Part shown: positions 41,928 through 51,467 of the stretch, piece after piece
Position numbering within the stretch: the first letter of the stretch is position 1
Layout of the letters: each line of letters begins with the position of its first letter
Origin: Phyllobacterium endophyticum
GTDB taxonomy: Bacteria; Pseudomonadota; Alphaproteobacteria; Rhizobiales; Rhizobiaceae
Assembly (NCBI RefSeq): GCF_003010935.1
Contig: NZ_PGGN01000004.1
Location: 1 to 64,000, forward strand
Direction: 5' to 3'
DNA: 64,000 nt
Made by a program: the position numbers and the translations under genes
The notes under the pieces: generated by a model
Database searches by the model: none
Told to the model about the DNA's origin: nothing
Seen by the model: only the letters and a program-made list of their open reading frames with translations

Positions 41928-42638
41928 TTACTTCGAATCGTGGAAGATAATGCCGAGTGTATGGCGCTTGCCACTGCGCAGGCGGCTGACACCGTGGCGC
42001 ATGTTGACACGGTAATGGCCGCGCGTGCCCTTCACCGGGCGCTGACTGACTGGAAAGATCACCGCGTCGCCCTGCCCTAGCGGCACGATCTCCACTCGCG
42101 ATTGCATACGCGGCCGCTGCTCCGTCAGCACGAATTCACCCCCGGTAAAATCCTCCTGCGGCCTGGACAACAGGAACGCCACCTGCAGCGGAAAAACGTG
42201 CTCGCCGTAAATGTCCTGGTGCAGGCAATTGTAGTCGCCCTCGCCATACTCCAGCAGCAGCGGCGTCGGCCGGTCCTGGCCCGCAGCGTGACAGCGTTCG
42301 ATGAAGGCTTCATGCCGGGCAGGATAGCGGACATCGATACCCATCATTTCGTTCCAGCGGTTGGCAATCGTCGCCAACGGCGGATAGAGCGATTGACGCA
42401 ATCCGTTGATGTCGTCAGGCAGCGGATAGCTGAAATATTTGTACTCGCCCCGGCCGAACCCATGCCGTGACATGACGATGCGCTTGCGAAACTGACTGTC
42501 GTCCGGATAGCCCGCCGCTATGCTTTCGCATTGCGTTCGTGACAACGCGCCTTTCAACATGGCGCATCCGAAATTGTCGAGCTCTGCTTCGATTGTATCC
42601 CATCGAATGGTCGATACACTGTTGATCGCATCAGCCAT
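41928..42638 (-). CDS. 2-oxoglutarate/Fe(II) oxygenase family protein
   Basis: 236 residues from ATG 42638, preceded by GGAGAGG. The double-stranded beta-helix signature is present: HQDIYGEHVFPLQVAFLL (H-x-D iron ligands), then RHGVSRLRSG with the distal His and the Arg that binds 2-oxoglutarate. It resembles prolyl-4-hydroxylase-type or YbiX-like proteins. The substrate is unknown. The gene lies 171 bases downstream of puuD but in a separate unit, and the region up to the next gene shows only weak signals. Confidence 0.82.
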   Translation of the reverse strand: MADAINSVSTIRWDTIEAELDNFGCAMLKGALSRTQCESIAAGYPDDSQFRKRIVMSRHGFGRGEYKYFSYPLPDDINGLRQSLYPPLATIANRWNEMMGIDVRYPARHEAFIERCHAAGQDRPTPLLLEYGEGDYNCLHQDIYGEHVFPLQVAFLLSRPQEDFTGGEFVLTEQRPRMQSRVEIVPLGQGDAVIFPVSQRPVKGTRGHYRVNMRHGVSRLRSGKRHTLGIIFHDSK

Positions 42639-42840
42639 GATGACCTCTCCATTCAAACTAAAGTTCAAACCAGAGTGCCAACTTTCAAGTTTCGTTCCAC
42701 CCGTTTCCTGCAAAACGACATATTTCCGGCCCATTGGTATCGTTGCACGACGATTTTGAGTGACTCACGTTCCCAGACTTCATAAATAGAGTCGCTGCCA
42801 GGTGCTTTGTGCCGCAAAAAAATTGACATTGGATACTCGT

Positions 42841-43269
42841 ATGAGCCCTTGGGATAATAGGAAATCAGGAAAGCGCAGCGCAGCTCCGCTCCTGATCTCT
42901 ATTTTCTGGCTGGTATCGACTATTATTACTGCCTTGGGGACTGTCTACCTGACTGGCCCCGAGACCAATATAACTGCAAAAGATGCCGGCTCGCCCACGG
43001 GCAACGAAACGCGCGTGGCGCATGAGACCGGCGATCAATCCGCCCCTGTTCAAAGGCCGATGCGGGTCACCTCGCTGGAAGCGTTGCACCTGAAGATCAA
43101 GAGCGGCCTCCGCATGGCTGGCAACCCGTTGGACGCCTTGGCTCCCGCCGAGCCTGTCTCGATGCTGTTAGCCAGGGTGCACACCAAAGCCGTTGCAACA
43201 GGATCGAGCCTCACTTTCGGCTATAGCTCTTTTTTCAGCGCCCGCGCTCCACCCGTTGCCGTGGCCTGA
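42841..43269 (+). CDS. Hypothetical single-pass membrane protein
   Basis: 142 residues. A basic N-terminus and one strong hydrophobic segment (LLISIFWLVSTIITALGTVYL) are followed by about 100 low-complexity residues without a recognised domain. The ATG at 42841 is used; the ribosome site is poor. Codon pattern and a single anchored N-terminus make it plausible, but the unstructured C-terminal part weakens the call. It lies 109 bases upstream of secDF and is not known to be linked to it. Confidence 0.4.
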   Translation: MSPWDNRKSGKRSAAPLLISIFWLVSTIITALGTVYLTGPETNITAKDAGSPTGNETRVAHETGDQSAPVQRPMRVTSLEALHLKIKSGLRMAGNPLDALAPAEPVSMLLARVHTKAVATGSSLTFGYSSFFSARAPPVAVA

Positions 43270-43378
43270 AATCACCGTTTCCAGACAGGAAGCGACGAAA
43301 ACAAACACCGGCGGCCGCCAGGCAACTCTTGGATCAGTTCTCGGCAGCGCGCCCGCACTTCATAACGGAACATAAGAT

Positions 43379-45913
43379 ATGCGTACGTCGAGATGGGTCC
43401 TGTGGACCTACATTGCTATTATTCTGGTGGGTATTGTCCTCGCCCTTCCCAATGCGTTCACCAAGGCACAGCTGGAGGCCCTGCCGAGCTGGTTCCCCAA
43501 GAAACAGGTCGCTCTTGGTCTTGACCTTCGCGGCGGATCCTATCTGGTTCTTGAAGTTGATGCGGCAGCGCTCAAGAAAGACCGCATGCGGTCAATCCTT
43601 GATGACACGCGAGGTCATCTTCGCACGGCTAAGATCCAGCCGCAGTCTGTCCGGGTCGCCGGAGACAGCGTCGTTGTCACGCTCGCCGATGCAAGCCAGA
43701 GCGATGCAGCCGTTGCCGCGTTGCGCGATCTGACGACGCAGGTTGCGCAGGTCGGGTTCGCAGCGCCGGTCAGCGATATCGATATCACCACGAATGACAA
43801 TCAGGTTCGCCTGACGCTGACAGCAGCCGGCATGAAGGACAAACTTGACAACGCGCTGACGCAAAGTCTCGAAATTGTCCGCCGCCGCGTCGACCAGGTC
43901 GGTGTCGCCGAACCATCCATCCAGCGCGTCGGATCCGATCGTATCGTGGTCCAGCTTCCGGGTCTGCAGGATCCAAGCCAGTTGCGCGCCCTGCTCGGCA
44001 GCACCGCCAAGATGACATTCCATATGGTTGCGGATCGCAACGCTGGCGATACGCCTCCTCCCGGCGTGTCGATATTGCCTGATGCAAAGGATCCGGCGAT
44101 CACCTATCCGGTCGAAGACCGCGTTGCGCTCAGTGGTGAACGTTTGACCGATGCCCGCGCTGCGTTCGATCAACAGACCAATCAGCCGATCATTTCATTC
44201 CGCTTCGACAATGTCGGCGCTCGTCAGTTTGCCGATATCACCAGCCAGAATGTCGGCCGGCCCTTCGCCATCGTGCTCGACGGGAAAGTGCTGACGGCAC
44301 CGGTCATCCAGGTGCCAATCACCGGCGGCTCCGGCCAGATTACAGGTAATTTCACGGTCGAGGACACAGTCACCACCGCAGCTCTCCTGCGTGCCGGCGC
44401 TCTGCCCGCCCCGCTCACCGTCATCGAAGAACGGACCGTCGGTCCTGATCTTGGCGGCGACGTCATCAAAATGGGTCTGCTGACCGGGCTTATCGGATTT
44501 GCGCTGGTTGTCGGCTTCATTTTCGTACTTTACAGCGGCTGGGGTCTTATCGCCAACTTCGCGCTTGCCCTGAACGTCATCCTGACTTTCGGGATTTTGA
44601 GCCTGATCGGAGCGACTCTTACCCTGCCCGGCATTGCCGCTATTATCCTCGGCATCGGTTTTGCGGTCGACGCGAACATCCTCATCAACGAGCGCATTCG
44701 TGAAGAAGCCCGCAAAGGCATCGGGGCAATGGCGGCGGTCGACCGGGGCTTCAAACTGGCCTATTCCACCATTGTCGATGCCAATGCCACGCACCTTATC
44801 GCGACCTTCCTGCTCTTCCTGTTTGGCACAGGCCCGGTACGCGGCTTCGCCATCACGATGATCATCGGCGCGCTCGTCTCGATGTTCACCGCCGTCACCG
44901 TGGTTCGCATCATCATGACGGCAATTGTCCGCCGCCGTAAGATGAAGACCATTCGTATCGAGCATCTGTTCAAACTCGTGCCCGAAAATACTAATATCTC
45001 CTTCATGAACGCCCGTTTTTTCGGCATTGGCGTCTCCATCTTCCTGTCGATAGCCTCGGTTGTCCTGTTCATACATCCAGGGCTCAACTACGGCATCGAC
45101 TTCAAGGGCGGTATTCAGGTTGAGGTAACAACCTCCAAGCCTGCGGATCTTGCTACGATGCGCGCCACCCTCGAAGGCCTTGGGCTTGGCGAAGTTGCAC
45201 TTCAGCAAGCAGGCGGCGACGACAAGGTGCTTATCCGCGTCCAGCGGCAGGAAGGTGGCGAGGAAGCGCAGACCGCGGCAGTGACCAAGGTCAAGGCGTC
45301 CATCCAGCAGCTTGATCCTGGCGTCAAGATAGAAAGCTCCGAGGTGGTCGGCCCGAAGGTCAGCAGTGAGCTTGCGCGCTCCGGTATTCTCGCCGTCGTG
45401 CTCGCCAGCATCGCCATGCTGCTCTATATCTGGTGGCGGTTCGAGTGGCACTTCGCTCTTGGCGCTATCGCGACCCTGATCCTCGACACGACGAAGACCG
45501 TAGGCTTCTTTGCCCTGATGGGGCTTGATTTCAACCTCACGGCAATTGCCGCCCTTTTGACGATCATCGGTTACTCGGTCAACGACAAGGTCGTGGTCTA
45601 TGACCGCATGCGAGAGAACCTGCGCATTCATAAGAAAATGCCGTTGCGCCAGATCATCGACCTGTCTATCAACCAGACCCTGGCACGTTGTATATACACA
45701 TCGCTCACGGTGTTCCTTGCCATGCTTCCCATGGCGATATGGGGAGGCAAGGCGGTGGAAAACTTCGCACTGCCAATGCTCTTCGGCGTGGTCATCGCAA
45801 CCAGTTCATCCCTCTTTATCGCAGCGCCGATTCTCCTGCTGCTCGGGACGTGGTGGGAAAAGAACCATGCACACCGCATCGGCTCCAGCGAGAAGCCGCT
45901 CATCCAGAGCTGA
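43379..45913 (+). CDS. secDF: Fused protein-export membrane protein SecD/SecF
   Basis: 844 residues, a natural SecDF fusion. Residues about 1-515 are SecD: LGLDLRGGSYLVLEVD, a large periplasmic domain, and five membrane helices with GFAVDANILINERIREE. Residues about 540-835 are SecF: YGIDFKGGIQVEV and GYSVNDKVVVYDRMREN, with the proton-relay Asp in the helix region. The complex uses the proton gradient to help pull proteins through SecYEG at the inner membrane. The ribosome site is weak (GGAACATAAGAT). No yajC is near. Confidence 0.95.
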   Translation: MRTSRWVLWTYIAIILVGIVLALPNAFTKAQLEALPSWFPKKQVALGLDLRGGSYLVLEVDAAALKKDRMRSILDDTRGHLRTAKIQPQSVRVAGDSVVVTLADASQSDAAVAALRDLTTQVAQVGFAAPVSDIDITTNDNQVRLTLTAAGMKDKLDNALTQSLEIVRRRVDQVGVAEPSIQRVGSDRIVVQLPGLQDPSQLRALLGSTAKMTFHMVADRNAGDTPPPGVSILPDAKDPAITYPVEDRVALSGERLTDARAAFDQQTNQPIISFRFDNVGARQFADITSQNVGRPFAIVLDGKVLTAPVIQVPITGGSGQITGNFTVEDTVTTAALLRAGALPAPLTVIEERTVGPDLGGDVIKMGLLTGLIGFALVVGFIFVLYSGWGLIANFALALNVILTFGILSLIGATLTLPGIAAIILGIGFAVDANILINERIREEARKGIGAMAAVDRGFKLAYSTIVDANATHLIATFLLFLFGTGPVRGFAITMIIGALVSMFTAVTVVRIIMTAIVRRRKMKTIRIEHLFKLVPENTNISFMNARFFGIGVSIFLSIASVVLFIHPGLNYGIDFKGGIQVEVTTSKPADLATMRATLEGLGLGEVALQQAGGDDKVLIRVQRQEGGEEAQTAAVTKVKASIQQLDPGVKIESSEVVGPKVSSELARSGILAVVLASIAMLLYIWWRFEWHFALGAIATLILDTTKTVGFFALMGLDFNLTAIAALLTIIGYSVNDKVVVYDRMRENLRIHKKMPLRQIIDLSINQTLARCIYTSLTVFLAMLPMAIWGGKAVENFALPMLFGVVIATSSSLFIAAPILLLLGTWWEKNHAHRIGSSEKPLIQS

Positions 45914-45925
45914 TAGGCCAGAAAC

Positions 45926-45982
45926 TTAGCGTTCAACGCTAACTATTTGCGGCGCGGGAGAAAATCGCATCTCCCGCGCCGC
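45926..45982 (+). terminator. Two hairpins downstream of secDF
   Basis: TTAGCGTT-C-AACGCTAA at 45926-45942 and a 13-base GC-rich stem at 45949-45982 (GCGGCGCGGGAGA with TCTCCCGCGCCGC) lie 13-70 bases after the stop. There is no T-run, so termination would have to rely on the strong second stem. Confidence 0.45.
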
Positions 45983-46234
45983 ACTATGGACGAAATCGGT
46001 TTGCAAGCCTTCCCCGGTACGCAATACTGCTGCAACACAGATTGTTCGCAGGACATCAATCACCGCAAACAGAGTTCAGGGTGCGTTGAGATTCAGTTCA
46101 GGGCGAGCCGAAATGGTAGTTTCTAGAACCGGAGCAGCGTGAATTCGACACGTGAGCACTCGATCACAGAACAACGCCATCACAGGCCGCCGTGGCAAGA
46201 ATAGCAACGTACCTCAAGGAGGAGACGCCGACAT

Positions 46235-47992
46235 ATGCCTCATGAAACGCCGCTGATTGCGACAATCGTCATAGGCCTGGTGCTGGCCTTCATCTTCGGT
46301 GCGATTGCCAATCGTCTGCGTATTCCTCCCCTCGTCGGCTATCTTGTCGCCGGGGTGCTCGCCGGCTCGCATACTCCAGGATTTGTCGCGGATCAGGAAC
46401 TTGCCTCGGAACTCGCCGAAATAGGCGTCATTCTGCTCATGTTTGGCGTGGGATTGCATTTCTCCCTCAAGGATCTCCTTTCTGTTCGCGCCATCGCCAT
46501 CCCCGGAGCGATCGTCCAGATTGTCGCCGCAACCCTGTTGGGTGCTGCACTCGCCTGGATTCTGGGCTGGAACATGCAGGCCGGCTTCGTCTTCGGCCTT
46601 GCCCTGTCCGTTGCCAGCACCGTGGTCCTGCTTCGTGCCATGCAGGAGCGCCGTCTGATTGAGACCGAACGCGGGCGCATCGCCGTCGGCTGGCTGATAG
46701 TAGAAGACCTTGCAATGGTTCTGGCGCTCGTCCTGCTGCCCGCCATTGCCGGAGCCCTCAATGGAAGCAGCGCCAATGGCGGCGCGATACATGCGGCCAG
46801 CGATCCGCTCGTGGCCTATTTCGACCTCGGCATTGGCGGCGTCATTGCCCTCACCTTCGGCAAGGTTGCTGCCTTTGTCGCACTCATGCTGATTGTCGGG
46901 CGCCGCGTCATACCGTGGACCCTGCATGCAATCGCGCACACGGGTTCACGCGAGCTCTTCCGGCTTGCCGTACTGGCAATCGCTCTCGGTGCCGCTTTCG
47001 GTGCGTCGAAGCTGTTCGGGGTTTCGCTCGCGCTCGGAGCGTTTTTCGCGGGCATGATCATGAGCGAATCAGAACTCAGCCACCGCGCCGCCGAAGAATC
47101 CCTGCCGTTGCGCGACGCTTTCGCCGTGCTCTTCTTTGTCTCGGTCGGCATGCTGTTCGATCCCATGACGATCGTCAACGATCCGCTGCCATTGCTTGCG
47201 ACCCTTGCCATCATCGTTATCGGCAAGTCTCTCGCTGCCTTTGCGATCGTGCGTGCCTTCGGTTATCCCACGGGGACTGCCCTCATCATTTCAGCGAGCC
47301 TGGCGCAGATCGGCGAGTTTTCTTTCATCCTCGCCGAACTCGGAGTCGGATTGGGAATGTTGCCCGAAGAAGGCCGCGACCTCATTCTCGGGGGCGCCAT
47401 TCTTTCGATCCTTCTAAACCCCCTGGTATTTGCCGGCGTCACCTATCTGCGGCCAAGACTCGAAAAACGCCCCCCTGAGGAACCTGCGGCCGAAAAAACC
47501 GCCGCAGAGCTTGAACCTGACGTGGAAGAGATTCGCCCAACGACATTGACCGATCACGCCGTACTTGTAGGCTATGGCCGCGTCGGCAGCCTGGTGGGTG
47601 ATGCGCTGAAGGAAGTGGGCAAGCCATTCCTTGTCATCGAGGACGCTGATAAGACCGTGGCAAAACTGCTCGATGACAACATCGAGACGATCGTCGGCAA
47701 CGCAGCGAGTGGCGATATTCTTGCCGCAGCCAATCTGGCACAGGCGCGTCAACTCATTATCGCCATTCCGAATGCGTTCGAAGCGGGACAGATCGTAGTC
47801 AAGGCGCGCGCGGCAAACCCGCTCATCAGCATCCTGGCCAGGGCCCATTCGGATGCGGAGGTACAGCATCTTCAGGATTTGGGTGCGGACGCGGTCATCA
47901 TGGGCGAACGGGAAATCGCTCGCGGTATCGTGGCACATATTCTCGATCTGGATAAACCTGAGCTGGAGCAGCCATTGACCGAAAAACAATAA
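46235..47992 (+). CDS. Monovalent cation:proton antiporter of the CPA2 family with TrkA-N domain (YbaL/KefB-like)
   Basis: 585 residues with a strong ribosome site (GGAGGAG). About twelve hydrophobic segments in residues 1-400 include VILLMFGVGLHFSLKDL and VIVEDLAMVLALVLL-like blocks of CPA2 exchangers. Residues about 430-570 are a TrkA-N Rossmann domain (VLVGYGRVGSLVGDALKE). This is the YbaL/KefB layout, in which the soluble domain senses nucleotides and gates K+ or Na+/H+ exchange at the inner membrane. The exact ion is not given by sequence. Confidence 0.88.
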   Translation: MPHETPLIATIVIGLVLAFIFGAIANRLRIPPLVGYLVAGVLAGSHTPGFVADQELASELAEIGVILLMFGVGLHFSLKDLLSVRAIAIPGAIVQIVAATLLGAALAWILGWNMQAGFVFGLALSVASTVVLLRAMQERRLIETERGRIAVGWLIVEDLAMVLALVLLPAIAGALNGSSANGGAIHAASDPLVAYFDLGIGGVIALTFGKVAAFVALMLIVGRRVIPWTLHAIAHTGSRELFRLAVLAIALGAAFGASKLFGVSLALGAFFAGMIMSESELSHRAAEESLPLRDAFAVLFFVSVGMLFDPMTIVNDPLPLLATLAIIVIGKSLAAFAIVRAFGYPTGTALIISASLAQIGEFSFILAELGVGLGMLPEEGRDLILGGAILSILLNPLVFAGVTYLRPRLEKRPPEEPAAEKTAAELEPDVEEIRPTTLTDHAVLVGYGRVGSLVGDALKEVGKPFLVIEDADKTVAKLLDDNIETIVGNAASGDILAAANLAQARQLIIAIPNAFEAGQIVVKARAANPLISILARAHSDAEVQHLQDLGADAVIMGEREIARGIVAHILDLDKPELEQPLTEKQ

Positions 47993-48032
47993 TAAACGGT
48001 TCAGTAACAGGAATGGGTGAGCAGGAAATAGC

Positions 48033-48983
48033 ATGAAGTTGAAGGACTATGTATGGCCGGTCGTCGGGCTGGCGGCCGTCGGAATTTCCGTTTGGCTCCT
48101 TTACAAGGAGTTGCGGAGTATTTCGCTGGATGACGTGCTCCATAGCCTTTATGCCATTCCGCCGCATCGCTGGTTTCTGGCCGCCCTTGCATCCCTCGTA
48201 GCCTATGCGGCCCTGGCCGGTTATGATCGCATCGCCTTGCTGCATCTTCGCCGCAAGATATCGTGGTTGTTCATCGCGCTTTGCTCGTTTACCACCTATG
48301 CGCTTTCGCATAATATAGGCGCGTCGGTCCTTTCAGGCGCAGTTGTTCGATACCGCGCCTACTCCTCGCAAGGGATGAGCGGCCCGGAAATTGCCCTGCT
48401 GATTGCTTTTTGCTCGTTCACCTTCATTTTGGGTGTAATGGCACTGAGTGCAGTCGTTCTCCTCATCGAGCCGCAGCTCCTGCAGCGATTCAACGCGGAA
48501 CTGCCGATTTCCCTGAGTTACGTGCTGGGTCTTGGTGCTCTGGCGATTGTGTTGCTTTACGTGTTCGGCAGCTGGCTGCACTTCAAGCCGCTCCGCATCC
48601 GCCGCTTCACGCTGGAATATCCACGGCTTCCGGTCGTGGCGCAGCAATTGATCGTTGGTCCGCTGGAACTCATCGGTGCAGCCGCAATCATCTATTTCAC
48701 CCTTCCGGCCGCAGGAAATCCGGGCTACCTGGTCATTCTCGGGATATTTCTCGTTTCATTTTCTGCAGCCCTGATCTCGCATGCGCCAGGTGGCCTTGGT
48801 GTGCTTGAGCTGGTTTTTCTGACGGGATTGCCCGACATGAACCAGGCCGACGTGCTCGCGGCGCTGATCATCTTCCGGCTTTTCTACCTGCTGATTCCAT
48901 TTGCCCTCTCGCTCCTTGTGGTTTTGTACTTCGAGCGCTCGCAACTGCTGTTGCGCTGGTACAAGAAGGATGGCGAGACCTGA
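48033..48983 (+). CDS. UPF0104/lysylphosphatidylglycerol-synthase-like membrane protein
   Basis: 316 residues with eight or more predicted transmembrane segments. The family motif is visible in SGAVVRYRAYSSQGMSG and SHAPGGLGVLELVFL, the latter close to the conserved H-x-P-G-G-x-G-x-x-E of UPF0104/LPG-synthase transmembrane domains. The catalytic aminoacyltransferase domain of full MprF is missing, so this is a membrane-only homologue. It follows the antiporter gene by 40 bases and may share its operon; function is unknown. Confidence 0.82.
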   Translation: MKLKDYVWPVVGLAAVGISVWLLYKELRSISLDDVLHSLYAIPPHRWFLAALASLVAYAALAGYDRIALLHLRRKISWLFIALCSFTTYALSHNIGASVLSGAVVRYRAYSSQGMSGPEIALLIAFCSFTFILGVMALSAVVLLIEPQLLQRFNAELPISLSYVLGLGALAIVLLYVFGSWLHFKPLRIRRFTLEYPRLPVVAQQLIVGPLELIGAAAIIYFTLPAAGNPGYLVILGIFLVSFSAALISHAPGGLGVLELVFLTGLPDMNQADVLAALIIFRLFYLLIPFALSLLVVLYFERSQLLLRWYKKDGET

Positions 48984-49133
48984 AGCCAATTTCAACTTGG
49001 CGGGATCTCACGCAAGGAATATTTCCATATCCGTTGGACTTTAGTGCGCCATTTCTTCAAGAACTGGCTTCGCCGCCCTATTCATACAGTCACTTCGCCT
49101 CAACAACGCATCTACTACAAGGAGTGGTGGCGC

Positions 49134-49694
49134 ATGACGACATTGATCATTCCGGGCTATCGCGGATCGGATAAGGGCCATTGGCAACGTCAGTGGCTGC
49201 TCGAGGATGAGACAGCCCGTCTGGTTCAGCAGGACGATTGGGAAAATCCGGTCCTGACCCAATGGCTTCACGTTCTCGAGGCGGCGCTTGCCGAAACACC
49301 CGGCGCCGTTCTCGTGGCGCATAGTCTTGGATGCGTTCTCGTCACCCACCTCGCAAGCCGTCCGTCAGCGGCGCATGTCGCCGGGGCGCTTTTGGTCGCG
49401 CCCGCCGACGCTGAACGCATGGCTGTCCAGGATCCAAAGTTTCGCAGCTTTGCCCCATTGCCACGCCAAAAGCTCGGCTTCCCCTCTATCGTTGTTGCCA
49501 GCCGCGACGATCCCTATATGTCCTTTAACAAGGCACGGGCACTGTCGGAAGTTTGGGGATCTGGTTTCGTCGACGTGAAAAACGCCGGACATATCAATGT
49601 CGAAAGCGGTTTTGGCTCTTGGCCGGAGGCCCATATCCTCGCCGGTTCCCTGCGTCGGCCCCGGATTGATCTTCGCACCCGGCGAGCGGCCTAG
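49134..49694 (+). CDS. RBBP9/YdeN-family serine hydrolase
   Basis: 186 residues from ATG 49134, preceded by AAGGAGTGG; an in-frame start 30 codons upstream has no ribosome site. The short alpha/beta-hydrolase fold shows the nucleophile elbow VAHSLGC (Ser), Asp in VASRDDPYM and His in NAGHIN, the RBBP9/YdeN set. These small esterases are widespread and poorly characterised. Its last 4 bases overlap the convergent cysW gene. Confidence 0.88.
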   Translation: MTTLIIPGYRGSDKGHWQRQWLLEDETARLVQQDDWENPVLTQWLHVLEAALAETPGAVLVAHSLGCVLVTHLASRPSAAHVAGALLVAPADAERMAVQDPKFRSFAPLPRQKLGFPSIVVASRDDPYMSFNKARALSEVWGSGFVDVKNAGHINVESGFGSWPEAHILAGSLRRPRIDLRTRRAA

Positions 49695-50557
49695 CTCATC
49701 TGCTTGCGTTCAAGCAGATACTTCAAAATGAGCGTCACCACGGCGATCAATGCCAATGTCGATGAAGCAGCAAATGCTCCGGTCACGTTGTAGTCGTTGA
49801 ACAGGAGTTCAATCTGCAGAGGCAATGTGTTGGTCTGACCCCGGATGGCGCCGGAGACAACAGACACGGCGCCGAACTCTCCCATGACGCGCGCGTTGCA
49901 CAGAACCGCGCCATAAAGCAGTGCCCAGCGGATATTCGGCAAGGTGACGTAAAAGAACGTCTGCAAGCCCGTTGCGCCGAGCGTGATCGCTGCCTCCTCG
50001 TCTTCGCTACCCTGGGCTTGCATCAACGGAATGAGCTCACGCGCCACGAACGGGCTGGTCACAAACAGACTTACCAGAAAGATCGCCGGCACAGTGAACA
50101 TGATCTTGATGTCGTAGCTCTCCAGCAGCGGCCCGAGAAGACCCTGGCTGCCGTAGAGAAAAAGATACGTCACACCCGCGACGATGGGAGAAACTGAGAA
50201 TGGAATCTCGATGAACGTGACCAGAAGCTGCCTCCCGGGAAAGCGAAAGCGCGTCACCAGCCATGCCACGCAGATGCCGAAGACCATGTTGATCGGCACC
50301 ACGACCAGTGCCGTAAGCACGGTCAGCCACACTGCATGCAGTGTGGCGGGTTGGGCGATCTGCGAGAAATAGACGGCGACACCTTCCCGGAAAGCGTAGG
50401 TGAAGATCACCGCCATCGGAACGCCTATGATCAGAACCGACAGGATGATGGCAGTCATGACCAGCAACCACTGCGACCGGCGCAAGGGCGCGATGCCGTG
50501 CCGTCTCGTTGATCGGCCAGCTGTCGCGGGAACAGCGAGATTAGTTGCGGTCTGCAT
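49691..50557 (-). CDS. cysW: Sulfate/thiosulfate ABC transporter permease CysW
   Basis: 288 residues with six transmembrane segments. The coupling-helix loop of the family is visible around FVARELIPLMQAQGSEDEEA (E-A-A-x-x-L-G-A pattern, here AITLGATG). Sequence and order after the cysT gene identify it as the second sulfate permease. It is the last gene of the run; the ATPase gene cysA, normally next, is not present, because cysW ends inside the convergent hydrolase gene. Confidence 0.92.
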   Translation of the reverse strand: MQTATNLAVPATAGRSTRRHGIAPLRRSQWLLVMTAIILSVLIIGVPMAVIFTYAFREGVAVYFSQIAQPATLHAVWLTVLTALVVVPINMVFGICVAWLVTRFRFPGRQLLVTFIEIPFSVSPIVAGVTYLFLYGSQGLLGPLLESYDIKIMFTVPAIFLVSLFVTSPFVARELIPLMQAQGSEDEEAAITLGATGLQTFFYVTLPNIRWALLYGAVLCNARVMGEFGAVSVVSGAIRGQTNTLPLQIELLFNDYNVTGAFAASSTLALIAVVTLILKYLLERKQMS

Positions 50558-51377
50558 AGCGTAACTGCCAGGCTTGAATTGAGTTGGTGATGAACAGCAT
50601 CGCGAAAGCGGTTACGAGCATCACCGTGGCCAGCGCCGCGGCCGCCGGATAATCGTATTCATCCAGGCGGATAAAAACGAGAAGCGACATGACTTCGGTC
50701 TCGAACGGCAGATTACCGGAGATGAAGACGATTGCGCCAAACTCACCAAGGCTGCGCGCAAAGGAAAGGCTGCATCCCGCAATGAATGCCGGAAGGATGG
50801 CGGGCCAGATAATCCTTGCAAATATCTGCCAATTAGTCGCGCCCAGTGAACGCGCCGCCTCCTCGACGTCGGTGGCAACATCTTCCAGCACAGGCTGCAC
50901 GGTTCGGATAACGAAGGGGATACTGGTAAACATCATCGCGAGAGCGATGCCGAGTGGCGCATAGGCGACCTTGATACCCAGCGGTTCCAGATATTGGCCA
51001 AACCAGCCATTGGACGAAAAGACCGTCACCAGTGCAAGTCCGGCAACCGCCGTTGGAAGGGCAAACGGCAAATCGACCGCCGCATCGAGAAGACGGCGAC
51101 CCGGAAACTCGTATCGAACGAGGACCCAAGCCAGTAAAACTCCGAAAATGGCGTTGAACACAGTCGCGAGCGCCGCGGCGCCGATCGTAATGCGGTAAGT
51201 CGCCAGAGCTCGTTCCGATGAAACGATCGTCCAGAAATCAATCCAGCCTAGATTGTACGACTTATAGAGCATGGCCAGAAGCGGCAGGGCGACAATAATG
51301 ACGAAGTAAAGCAGGGTCACACCGAGCGTGAGACCAAATCCGGGCAATATACCACGCTGACTGGAACTAAAAAACAT
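50541..51377 (-). CDS. cysT: Sulfate/thiosulfate ABC transporter permease CysT (CysU)
   Basis: 278 residues with six transmembrane segments (GFGLTLGVTLLYFVIIVALP onward) and the E-A-A-R-S-L-G-A loop in VEEAARSLGATNWQIF. It pairs with CysW to form the membrane channel of the sulfate importer, and overlaps the cysW start by 17 bases. The ATG at 51377 has no good ribosome site. The substrate-binding gene precedes it, with a hairpin between. Confidence 0.93.
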   Translation of the reverse strand: MFFSSSQRGILPGFGLTLGVTLLYFVIIVALPLLAMLYKSYNLGWIDFWTIVSSERALATYRITIGAAALATVFNAIFGVLLAWVLVRYEFPGRRLLDAAVDLPFALPTAVAGLALVTVFSSNGWFGQYLEPLGIKVAYAPLGIALAMMFTSIPFVIRTVQPVLEDVATDVEEAARSLGATNWQIFARIIWPAILPAFIAGCSLSFARSLGEFGAIVFISGNLPFETEVMSLLVFIRLDEYDYPAAAALATVMLVTAFAMLFITNSIQAWQLRYADRN

Positions 51378-51428
51378 GAGGAAGTTCTAGCTTATGTCGG
51401 AACGAACGCAAGCGTTGGTTGAGAGAAA

Positions 51429-51453
51429 GTGGCGCGTTCACACACCGCGCCAC
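51429..51453 (-). promoter_or_regulatory. Hairpin between the sulfate-binding and permease genes
   Basis: GTGGCGCG at 51429-51436 and CGCGCCAC at 51446-51453 form a perfect 8-base stem with a 9-base loop in the 90-base gap. Read on the minus strand it is followed by a C/T-rich run. It may attenuate read-through so that the binding protein is made in excess over the permeases. Confidence 0.5.
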
Positions 51454-51467
51454 TATTGTCAAAAAAA

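Noticed and set aside
44195-45631. 478-codon minus-strand frame inside secDF.
   Set aside because: Composition is rich in charged and His/Asp residues, with no domain; secDF is unambiguous in the other frame.
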